Shown piece after piece: positions 44,199 to 51,261 of a DNA stretch of 56,880 nucleotides. Source of the stretch: Actinorugispora endophytica (lineage in GTDB: Bacteria > Actinomycetota > Actinomycetes > Streptosporangiales > Streptosporangiaceae); the NCBI RefSeq assembly GCF_004363075.1, contig NZ_SNYN01000030.1, forward strand, positions 1 to 56,880. Direction: 5' to 3'. Under the pieces are notes generated by a model. It was not told the origin of the DNA, did not search any database, and saw nothing but the letters and a program-made list of their open reading frames with translations. Every line of letters starts with the position of its first letter. Within the stretch, counting starts at the first letter, position 1. A program made the translations under genes and the position numbers.

Positions 44199-46145
44199 CT
44201 ACGGCAGCGGCACCGGCAGCCACACCAACCCGTACTGCGCGCCCACCGAGGCGAAGGCGGCGACGGCCCACACGACGAGCGAGTAGTGGATCCGTCCGGC
44301 AAGGCTCCACCAGCGGCGGAACCAGGACGCGCCCGCGATGGCCACCAGAGCGACCGCCAGGACGAACAGCGCGGTCAGCGGCGCGGTCAGCAGCGGCGAC
44401 TCGTTGAAGAGCATCTGCTCCAGCGCCGCCTGGTCGGCCAGCAGCCACACCATGAAGCCGATGAACCCCGCGCTCAGCAGGCCCGCGGCCCCGGCCGCCA
44501 GGCGGGCGGCCCGGGCGCCGGCCGGGGCGGGCGCGCTGCGGCCGCGCAGCCGGCGTACGAGGGCGGCCACCGGCCACACCAGCATGGTCGCCATGACCAG
44601 CAGCGCGATCCCGGCCGCGGCGAGGTGCAGGTACGGCTGGCCGTGCCACGGGACCCGCTCGTAGTTCTGCGAGGAGATGACGTCGAAGCCGAGGCCGGTG
44701 ATCTCGCCGTCCTCCTCGGAGAACGCGAGCCGGTCGCCCTTCTCGGAGCGGAACACGCCGGGCTCGACCGGCGTCCACTCCTGCTCGCCCAGTACCGAGC
44801 TGGAGGTGTGCAGCGTGCCGTCGTCCGCGGCGGACACCATGACCTGGTCCATGGCGATCATCAGCGCGGAGGGGTCGCTGCGGCTGGTCCGGGTCGTCGT
44901 GTAGACGCCCGTGTAGGGCTCCAGCGGGAAGTCGGCCGCGGCCGGCAGATCCGGGTTCCGCCCGACGCCGGCGAACTCGGCCAGGAACTCCTCGACGATG
45001 AGTGTCCGGGCGTCCTCGAAGAGGGGAGCGGGGGCGCCGTCGCCGTTCACCACCACGTAGATCCCCAGGTCATCCTCGGGGAGGATCGAGTAGTGGGAGT
45101 GCGCGCCGACGTAGTCGCCGCCGTGGCCGACGGAGCGCGGCCCGCCGGGACCGGCGGGGCGCTCCTCCCAGACCCCGTATCCGCTGCCCGCCAGCGCCGG
45201 GTGCAGGCCGTCCCGGCGCGTGGTCATCATCTCGACGGTCTCGGGGGAGAGGACCCGCTCGCCGTCGAGTTCACCGCCGCCGAGCAGGGCGAGCATGAAG
45301 CGCGACATGTCGGTGGCGGTGGCGTAGGCGCCGCCCGCGGGCATCTGGTTCAGGTACGTGTCGGGGGCGGGGTCGTCGGGGGAGCCGTAGTAGAGGGTGG
45401 CGGTCTCGAAGCGCTCGGCGGCGTCGTCGGGGAAGGCGAAGCCGCTGTTCCCCATGCCCAGGGGCGCGAAGACGCGCTCGGCGGTGTACTCCTCGAAGGA
45501 GAGCCCCGAGACCTCCTCGACGACCAGCCCGGCCAGGCTGTACCCGTAGTTGGAGTAGGCGACGAACCTCCCGGGCGGGTAGACGCGTTCGGGCCGGTAC
45601 CCGGGGATGTAGTCGGCCAGCGGGGCCGCCTCGTCGCGCGTGTCGGCGAGCATGCCGGCGACGGCGTCCTCGAAGCCCGCCGTGTGGGTGAGCAGGTGGT
45701 GCAGGGTCACCGGCTGCCCGGGGTACGTGTCGGGCAGGTCCGCCTCGTCGGGAAGGTACTCGTTGACGTCGGCGTGCAGGTCCACCTCGCCGTCCTCCGC
45801 GAGCCGCAGCACGGCGACCGCGGTGAAGGACTTGCTGACCGAGGCGGTGGGGAAGGAGACGCGGTCGGGGTCGACCGGGGTCCCGGCGTCGGCGTCGGTG
45901 ACGCCGTACCCGCCCGCGAAGACCTGCTCGCCCCCGGCGACGACGGACACCGCGGCGCCGGGGATCCGGTGCTCCTCCAGCAGTTCGGGCACCCGCCCGT
46001 CGAGGAAGCTCCGGACGTTCTCCGCCGTGGGCTCGACCGGGGTCGCGTCGTCGGCGAGCGCGGCCGTGCCGGGGAGGACGGCGAGGCCGGCGGCCAGCAT
46101 CGCCGCCGCGCCGAGGGCGAGTGCGGATCTTGTTCGTGGCGACAC
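44199..46145 (-). CDS. Class C beta-lactamase-fold serine hydrolase with membrane C-terminus
   Basis: 648 residues, GTG 46145 behind GAGGAG. Signal peptide to about residue 31 (GTAALADD). Catalytic motifs of the class C/DD-peptidase fold: S102-V-S-K105, Y197-S-N199, and HGG in SVGHGGDYVG at about residue 335. A lipocalin-like or beta region follows (YTGVYTTTRTSRSDPS..), then four helices from about residue 485 to the C-terminus. The enzyme domain is extracytoplasmic. Likely a D-aminopeptidase/esterase or cell-wall hydrolase rather than a true beta-lactamase; substrate unknown. Confidence 0.9.
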   Translation of the reverse strand: MSPRTRSALALGAAAMLAAGLAVLPGTAALADDATPVEPTAENVRSFLDGRVPELLEEHRIPGAAVSVVAGGEQVFAGGYGVTDADAGTPVDPDRVSFPTASVSKSFTAVAVLRLAEDGEVDLHADVNEYLPDEADLPDTYPGQPVTLHHLLTHTAGFEDAVAGMLADTRDEAAPLADYIPGYRPERVYPPGRFVAYSNYGYSLAGLVVEEVSGLSFEEYTAERVFAPLGMGNSGFAFPDDAAERFETATLYYGSPDDPAPDTYLNQMPAGGAYATATDMSRFMLALLGGGELDGERVLSPETVEMMTTRRDGLHPALAGSGYGVWEERPAGPGGPRSVGHGGDYVGAHSHYSILPEDDLGIYVVVNGDGAPAPLFEDARTLIVEEFLAEFAGVGRNPDLPAAADFPLEPYTGVYTTTRTSRSDPSALMIAMDQVMVSAADDGTLHTSSSVLGEQEWTPVEPGVFRSEKGDRLAFSEEDGEITGLGFDVISSQNYERVPWHGQPYLHLAAAGIALLVMATMLVWPVAALVRRLRGRSAPAPAGARAARLAAGAAGLLSAGFIGFMVWLLADQAALEQMLFNESPLLTAPLTALFVLAVALVAIAGASWFRRWWSLAGRIHYSLVVWAVAAFASVGAQYGLVWLPVPLP

Positions 46146-46292
46146 GGCGCCGTCTCCTCGTGCTCCGGGGACCCGGGTGGTCCCTTCGGAATACGACGCT
46201 AGAGATCCGGATGCCTCGGGGCAGCCGCGCTGTCCCCCCTCTTGGAGTGCCAGACCGCTGCCCTCCCGAGGGTGGTGCCAGCACCACCCACC

Positions 46293-46632
46293 GAATCACC
46301 CCCGCGCCGGAGACTCCCTGGGGAGCCTCCGGCGCGGGGGTGATTCGCGCACCGGTGCTTCGGGTGGGTCTTTCGGCCTCGCGCCGCGCGGACCGGAGGG
46401 TCATGGCGGGCGGCGATGGCGGGCGGGGCCGGAGGCCCGCGCGTTCCCGCCGGATGCCCGTGACGTGGCGGTTCGAGGGCCGGTTCCGCTCTCACCCGGA
46501 ATGATCATGGGCTTTCCGCCCTTCCCGACCCCGAAACGGGCAGAAAGCCCAAGACCGCCAACGAGACCCCCACACAACGGGCATCATGGGCGCGGCCTCG
46601 ACCGGCGCCCGCCGTCGCCGCCCGCCGTAATC
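46293..46632 (+). mobile_element. MITE-like palindromic element cluster R3
   Basis: Starts with a perfect 20-bp inverted repeat (46293-46312 / 46327-46346, CACCCCCGCGCCGGAG core) where two element ends face each other outward across ACTCCCTGGGGAGC. Bases 46401-46564 match R2 (35951-36114), including the GGGCAGAAAGCCCAAGACC hairpin arm, with the left arm degenerate. Bases 46553-46630 match R1. No ORF. It fills the 547-nt gap between the hydrolase start and the MerR stop. Confidence 0.7.
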
Positions 46633-46692
46633 GGAACCCCGGTGTCCCGGCCTGTCGCCCCGCCGGGGAGGGGCCGTCCGCGCGGCCCCGGA

Positions 46693-47442
46693 TCAGCCGG
46701 CCGCCTCCTGGGCCCGGCCGATGTAGTCCCGCATCGCGGCCGGCGGCCCGCCGTACTGCCGCGTGATCTGCTCGCTGTTCTCCTCGTACATCCGGTACAG
46801 CGAGTCGCGCACGCCCGGGTCGTTGCCGTGGAAGGCCTCCAGCAGCCCCATCCACCGCTCGGCCAGCGCCCGGACCCGGGGGTCGGCGGGGTCGGTGCCC
46901 GCGTCCATCTCGGCCTGGACCTTCGCGATGAGCTCCGGCCACTCGGCCTCCACCGCGGCGATGGCGTCCTCGCCGATCTCCCCGCGCCGCCGCTCCAGGA
47001 ACGCCAGCTGCTCGTCCGTGTAGTAGTTCCTGATGGTCTCTTCCACCTTGATCACCTCTTCCGTCAGCCCGAGGAGGTCGTCGGGGCCCACGCGCCTCGA
47101 GCGCGCGGAGGCCACCAGGGCGGTGAGCCTGGTGCGCAGCGACCTGAGGGCGGTGAGCTGCTGCTCGACGTGCGCCAGGTGCTCGCGCAACAGCGCGGTC
47201 AGGTCCAGCTCCCCCGCCAGCGCCGTGCCGATCGCCTCCAGCGGAAGCCCCAGGTCCCGCAGCGCGACCACCTGGTAGAGCCGGCGCACGTCGCCCTCGT
47301 CGTAGAGCCGGTGCCCCGCCGGACTGCGCCCCGACGGCCGCAGCACCCCCACGTGCTCGTAGTGGTGCAGCGTCCGCACGGTCAACCCGGTCAGCCTGGC
47401 CAGGTCCCCGACCTTCCAGACCTGTCCGCCCTGCTCACCCAT
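46693..47442 (-). CDS. MerR-family regulator with TipAS-type ligand domain
   Basis: 249 residues from ATG 47442 with GAGGAGGAGG upstream. N-terminal winged HTH: VWKVGDLARLTGLTVRTLHHYEHVGVLRPSGRSPAGHRLYDEGDVRRLYQVVALRDLGLPLEAIG. A dimer coiled coil follows (about residues 80-125), then a C-terminal helical domain containing WPELIAKVQAEMDAGTDPADPRVRALAERWMGLLEAFHGNDPGVRDSLYRMY, the TipAS antibiotic-recognition pattern. TipAL proteins bind thiopeptides and activate their own gene; the promoter at 47490-47520 has the matching geometry. Confidence 0.92.
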   Translation of the reverse strand: MGEQGGQVWKVGDLARLTGLTVRTLHHYEHVGVLRPSGRSPAGHRLYDEGDVRRLYQVVALRDLGLPLEAIGTALAGELDLTALLREHLAHVEQQLTALRSLRTRLTALVASARSRRVGPDDLLGLTEEVIKVEETIRNYYTDEQLAFLERRRGEIGEDAIAAVEAEWPELIAKVQAEMDAGTDPADPRVRALAERWMGLLEAFHGNDPGVRDSLYRMYEENSEQITRQYGGPPAAMRDYIGRAQEAAG

Positions 47443-47489
47443 CGCCCCGGCCTCCTCCTCGCGCCGCCCCGTCCGGAGCGGCACCGACG

Positions 47490-47520
47490 ACGTTAGGACC
47501 TGACGCGACGTCAGGTGCAA
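47490..47520 (-). promoter_or_regulatory. MerR-type autoregulated promoter with 19-bp spacer and dyad operator
   Basis: Minus strand: TTGCAC (47515-47520), a 19-bp spacer, TAACGT (47490-47495). The spacer contains the dyad ACCTGACGCGACGTCAGGT (47498-47516, 7-bp arms, 5-bp centre). A 19-bp spacer with a centred dyad is the hallmark of MerR activation by DNA untwisting. Confidence 0.75.
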
Positions 47521-47620
47521 GCCCCGTTCCCGGCGGATTCCCACCCGGTGCCCCGGCCCCCGCGGCCAGCGGCTAGGCTGCGGAGCGTCGTTGACACGAT
47601 CGCACTGCGGAGTATCGGGA

Positions 47621-48340
47621 ATGCCGGGAAGTTACGCGGACAACGCGGCCGCGCTGTGGACCGGCCTGGGGCCGGACCACACCGAGGTCCTGCACGACGC
47701 GCCCGAGGCCGTCGTGCTCCGGATACCGCGCCGCGGGCTCGTCCGGACCGTCCTGCGCGACCCCCTGGAGGAGCTTCCCGGAACCGTGCGCGGAATCCTG
47801 GACGCCGGCGGTCCCCGCGTCGTCGAAGACCCCTTCGGAGCGCTCGGGGACGCGTGGACGACCGGCGCCGAGACGGCCGACCTCACGGTCATGGCCAGGC
47901 CGCCGGCCCCGGTCCGGCCCGCGCCGCCGAAGGCCGACCTGGAGATCGTCCGGGTGGCCGACCGGCGGGCGCTGGAGGAGGCCGAGAGCACGATCGTGTA
48001 CGGCTTCCCCTACCGGGACCTGTGGCCGTACACCCCGGGACTGCTGCTGCCGCCGGAGGCGCTCGACGCTCCCGGGCTGCGGGTGTGGCTGGCCCGCAGG
48101 CAGCGCGTGCCGGCCGCGGCGTGCTGCACCTACGACGACGGCGCCACCGTGGGCGTCTACTGGGTGGCGACCCTCCCCGAGCAGCGGGGCCGCGGGATCG
48201 CGCGCGCGGTGCTGGCCGCCGCGCTCGCGGACCACCAGGACCGCGAGGTGGTCCTGACCGCCACCCCGGCGGGCGTGCCGCTCTACGCGGACCTGGGCTT
48301 CGGCGAGGTCTCCGGCGCGCGCTGGCACTCGTGGCGCTGA
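47621..48340 (+). CDS. GNAT-family N-acetyltransferase
   Basis: 239 residues from ATG 47621 (GGAG 8 nt upstream; TTG 47591 is possible). The N-terminal ~100 residues are a variable region found in some FR47-like acetyltransferases. The C-terminal GNAT core starts at DLEIVRVADRRALEEAEST, with the acetyl-CoA loop VATLPEQRGRGIARAVLAAAL (Q/R-x-x-G-x-G/A) and the C-terminal VPLYADLGFGEV. Acceptor unknown. Divergent from the MerR gene, so possibly part of the same drug-response locus (inference). Confidence 0.87.
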   Translation: MPGSYADNAAALWTGLGPDHTEVLHDAPEAVVLRIPRRGLVRTVLRDPLEELPGTVRGILDAGGPRVVEDPFGALGDAWTTGAETADLTVMARPPAPVRPAPPKADLEIVRVADRRALEEAESTIVYGFPYRDLWPYTPGLLLPPEALDAPGLRVWLARRQRVPAAACCTYDDGATVGVYWVATLPEQRGRGIARAVLAAALADHQDREVVLTATPAGVPLYADLGFGEVSGARWHSWR

Positions 48341-48347
48341 CGGGCCG

Positions 48348-48860
48348 TCACCCCGCGCGGCCGGTCGGGTCCAGAGCCATCAGCACGTCGTCCACGGGAC
48401 GCCCGTCCAGGAGGAACAGCCCCTTCAGGACCCCCTCCACCTCGTAGCCGGCCGAACGGTACAGCGCCAGCGCCCCCGTGTTGCCGCCCAGGACGCGCAG
48501 GACCAGCTTGCGGGCGCCCCGCCGCGCGGCCAGGTCCCGGGCGGCGGACAGCAGCGCGCGTCCCGCGCCGCGCCGCCGCGCCTCCGGGGCCACCGCGAGG
48601 GACCTGAGCTCCTGGACGTGCGCGGCGCTGGGGAAGGGCAGGTACGGCGACACCACCGCGTACCCGGCGGTCCTCCCGTCGACCTCGGCGACCAGTACGT
48701 CCTCGACCGCGCACCCCTCGAAGAAGCGCCTGCCGGGGTCCCACCGGGGCGCGGGGGTGACGTCGGAGGACCAGGTGAGGGCGTCGACGTGGACCAGGTC
48801 GGGGCCGTCCCCGGCGACGGCCGCGCGGACCGCGGGCAGAGGGGCGCGCGCGGGAGTCAG
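48348..48860 (-). CDS. GNAT-family N-acetyltransferase with non-canonical start
   Basis: 170 residues if read from CTG 48860 (GAGG upstream). The first canonical in-frame start is GTG 48656, which would cut off the first strand-helix-strand of the fold. The stretch 48657-48860 reads in frame DLVHVDALTWSSDV..RRFFEGCAVEDVLVAEVDGRTAGYAVVSPY, good GNAT sequence, so the gene truly begins upstream. The core follows: LRSLAVAPEARRRGAGRALL (acetyl-CoA loop), LRVLGGNTGALALYRSAGYEVEGVLKGLF. It could be a CTG start or a base error. Same strand as, and just below, the terminator at 48901. Confidence 0.75.
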   Translation of the reverse strand: MTPARAPLPAVRAAVAGDGPDLVHVDALTWSSDVTPAPRWDPGRRFFEGCAVEDVLVAEVDGRTAGYAVVSPYLPFPSAAHVQELRSLAVAPEARRRGAGRALLSAARDLAARRGARKLVLRVLGGNTGALALYRSAGYEVEGVLKGLFLLDGRPVDDVLMALDPTGRAG

Positions 48861-48900
48861 AGGTCTGCCTCGCTCGTCGGAGAGGCCGGAACGCGGACGG

Positions 48901-48924
48901 CCCCCGGCTCGGGTGAGCCGGGGG
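48901..48924 (-). terminator. Terminator of the Q-rich protein gene
   Basis: CCCCCGGCTC / GAGCCGGGGG, 10-bp stem, loop GGGT, 22 nt beyond the stop at 48946. Confidence 0.7.
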
Positions 48925-48945
48925 CCGCCGCGCCGTCGCGGTGTC

Positions 48946-49452
48946 CTACCACTGCTGCTGGCCGTAGCCCGGGGGGTACTGCTGCTGCCCGTACCCCGGG
49001 TACTGCTGCTGTTGCTGCGGGTACCCCTGCTGCTGCCCGTACCCCGGGTACTGCTGCTGGTAGCCCTGCTGGTCGTACTGCTGGCCCTGCGGGTACTGGT
49101 ACCCGGCGTAGGGGTCCTGCTGGTACGGCTGCTGCTGTCCCGACTGTTGCTGTTGCTGTTCCTGCGCGGCCTTCTCCGGCTCGGGGGCCTCGGGCTCGTC
49201 GGGAGCGGGACGGAAGACGAACAGCTGCGCGGGTTCGCCGTTGCTGCCCTGGCTGTAGGAGGTCTGCTCCAACCGCCAACCGGCCTCCTCGATGCCCTCG
49301 AGGATTCGGGTCAGTCCCGGCCGGACGCTGCTGGAGGCGTCGTCATAGGTGTTGACGCGCAGCTGCACCACGAACATCTTGCGTTTCTGCTGAGCTGCGA
49401 CCTTGGCGTGCTCGACGACGGTGCTGTCTCTCACGACCTGTGTGACGCTCAT
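48946..49452 (-). CDS. Small folded domain with prion-like Q/Y/G/P-rich tail
   Basis: 168 residues, ATG 49452. Residues 1-82 look like a small alpha/beta domain (FVVQLRVNTYDDASSSVRPGLTRILEGIEEAGWRLEQTSYSQG..AQLFVFRP), resembling DUF4177-like proteins, but I cannot name it firmly. From residue 92 the chain is almost only Gln, Tyr, Gly, Pro (units like QQQYPGYGQQQ, QDPYAGYQYPQG), ending PPGYGQQQW. Such low-complexity tails promote phase separation or surface interactions in other systems. No signal peptide, so cytosolic. Confidence 0.8.
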   Translation of the reverse strand: MSVTQVVRDSTVVEHAKVAAQQKRKMFVVQLRVNTYDDASSSVRPGLTRILEGIEEAGWRLEQTSYSQGSNGEPAQLFVFRPAPDEPEAPEPEKAAQEQQQQQSGQQQPYQQDPYAGYQYPQGQQYDQQGYQQQYPGYGQQQGYPQQQQQYPGYGQQQYPPGYGQQQW

Positions 49453-49593
49453 CTGCCAACCGTACCCATCTGCCCTTGACGAGCGCTGTCGAGCGCTGCT
49501 GTTCGTCCGCGTGCGTCGCGGAGAAGACCCGCAGGGCCATCTCCGTCCATGATGCCCCCTATGACCCCCTTCGGGCCACAGAGAGCGTCGAAA

Positions 49594-50256
49594 CTACTGT
49601 CCGACGGCGGCCACCGCCTCGTCGACCGGGGTGTCACCGCCGACCAGCTCCAGCACGTGGCCGACGGTGGACGGGGTGTCCAGCAGCGCCACGAGCACCG
49701 CCGCCACGTCGTCCCGGGAGACCTGGCCGCGCTCCACCTCCGGCGCGAGCCGAACCCTCCCGGTCCCCGGGTCGTCGGTCAGGCCGCCCGGACGCAGGAT
49801 CGTCCAGTCGAGTTGGAGGCCGCGCTCCCGCAGGTCGTCGTCGGCGGCCTTCTTGGCCTCGACGTACGCCGCCCACACCGGCTCGGCGTCGGGGGCGGGG
49901 CCCTTGTCCACGCCGATGGCGGACACCATCAGGTAGCGGCGCACCCCGGCCAGCGAGGCGGCGTCGGCCAGCAGCGCGGCGGCGCCGCGGTCCACGGTGT
50001 CCTTGCGCGGGACCCCGCTGCCGGGGCCGGCGCCCGCGGCGAACACGACCGCGTCCGCGCCCATCACCTTCTCGGTCAGTTCGGTGACGGTGGCCGACTC
50101 CAGGTCGATGACCACCGGTTCGGCGCCCGCGGCGCGGAGGTCGCCGGCGTGGTCGGGGTTGCGGATGAGGCCCACGGGGGAGTCGCCGCGCGCGGCCAGC
50201 AGCCGCTCCAGTCGCAGTGCGATCTTTCCGTGCCCTCCGGCGATGACGATACGCAT
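49594..50256 (-). CDS. NAD(P)-binding atypical SDR (NmrA-like)
   Basis: 220 residues, ATG 50256. Rossmann motif MRIVIAGGHGKIALRLERLL (G-x-x-G-x-I variant), DLESATVTELTEKVMGADAVVFAAGAGPGSG, SAIGVDKG, YVEAKKAADDDLRERGLQLDWTILRPGGLTD (Y-x-x-x-K). Similar to short atypical-SDR oxidoreductases of the YwnB/HSCARG type; substrate unknown. TAGCCT (50263-50268, minus strand) ends 6 nt before the ATG, suggesting a leaderless mRNA. Confidence 0.88.
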   Translation of the reverse strand: MRIVIAGGHGKIALRLERLLAARGDSPVGLIRNPDHAGDLRAAGAEPVVIDLESATVTELTEKVMGADAVVFAAGAGPGSGVPRKDTVDRGAAALLADAASLAGVRRYLMVSAIGVDKGPAPDAEPVWAAYVEAKKAADDDLRERGLQLDWTILRPGGLTDDPGTGRVRLAPEVERGQVSRDDVAAVLVALLDTPSTVGHVLELVGGDTPVDEAVAAVGQ

Positions 50257-50324
50257 ACCCGCAGGCTATTCCCTGCCGACCCGAACTGCTCCGCGCACCC
50301 GCCGTCGACCAGGGGGAGGGCGGG

Positions 50325-51068
50325 TCAGCGGCGGGTGGAGGGGCGGTCCCGGCGTCGGAGCGCCGACGGCAGGAAGGTCCACGCCAGCATGGTCAGGGCC
50401 AGGGTGAGGACGCCCAGGCTCATCCCCGCGACGATGTCGGTGAACCAGTGCACGCCGAGCATGGGGCGGCTCAGCGCGGTGCTCAGCGCGATCACGGCCG
50501 CCGCGGCCCACGCGGCGCCCCGCCAGGCCCCGCGCAGCAGCGGCAGCGCCGCGAACAGCAGGATTCCCATGCCGGTGAAGGCCATCAGCGAGTGCCCCGA
50601 GGGGAAGGACGGCCCCACCCCGACCAGGATCGGATCGGTGAACTCGGGGCGCTCCCGGGCCACGCCGAGCTTGGTGACCAGCCCGAGCAGGTTGGCGGTG
50701 AACACCGCCGCGCACGCCCACAGGGCGGTGGAGAACTGGCGGCGCAGCACCAGCCAGGCGGCGGTGAGCAGCGAGACGATCCGCATCGACCAGGTGCCGA
50801 ACGCCTCGGTCCAGACCTCCAGCCCGTGCGCCAGATCGGGCCGCGGGCGCACCCACGCGTACAGCCGCTCCGCGAGGACCGCGTCGAAGGCCAGCAGCGG
50901 CCACCAGCCGCCGACGACCAGCGCGCACAGGGACAGGAACGGGAGGGCGGCCGCCAGCGCCACGGCGGTCAGCGGCCCCCGCCGCGAGGGCAGGAGGGCC
51001 TCGGCCTGTTCCCGGCGGGAGGAGGCGGTGGGCGCGGCCGGGCCGGGGGAAGTAGAAGGGGGGTTCAC
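50325..51068 (-). CDS. PAP2-family membrane phosphatase
   Basis: 247 residues, six helices. The full three-part signature is intact: KLGVARERP (K-x6-RP), FPSGHSLMAF, and SRPMLGVHWFTDIVAG (SR-x5-H-x3-D). Likely an undecaprenyl-diphosphate or phosphatidate phosphatase. Unlike the copy at 2198, all catalytic residues match the consensus. Its upstream region contains an AT-rich patch with direct repeats (51104-51134). Confidence 0.9.
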   Translation of the reverse strand: MNPPSTSPGPAAPTASSRREQAEALLPSRRGPLTAVALAAALPFLSLCALVVGGWWPLLAFDAVLAERLYAWVRPRPDLAHGLEVWTEAFGTWSMRIVSLLTAAWLVLRRQFSTALWACAAVFTANLLGLVTKLGVARERPEFTDPILVGVGPSFPSGHSLMAFTGMGILLFAALPLLRGAWRGAAWAAAAVIALSTALSRPMLGVHWFTDIVAGMSLGVLTLALTMLAWTFLPSALRRRDRPSTRR

Positions 51069-51103
51069 AGTTCGAAGAGGTTACCGGTTCACTGCCATCG
51101 ATA

Positions 51104-51134
51104 AAATTTTAGTAGAAAATCTGGAAAAATCTGG
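51104..51134. promoter_or_regulatory. AT-rich patch with 10-bp direct repeats upstream of PAP2 gene
   Basis: AAAATCTGG occurs at 51116-51124 and 51126-51134, one helical turn apart, next to TAAAATTTTAG (51102-51112). Candidate promoter/operator for the minus-strand PAP2 gene. Confidence 0.45.
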
Positions 51135-51209
51135 ATGAACTGGACTCTTTGCTCCGGAGGTTCCGGACGGGCGCGCTCCGCCCCCGGCGCCGGAACACCC
51201 CGGGAGCAC

Positions 51210-51243
51210 GGCGGGCGCGCACCGTTTCCGGTGCGCGCCCGCC
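51210..51243 (-). terminator. Terminator of korAB
   Basis: 15-bp perfect stem GGCGGGCGCGCACCG / complement, loop TTTC; 18 nt past the korB stop. Confidence 0.85.
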
Positions 51244-51261
51244 TTCGTCGTCGGACCGGGG

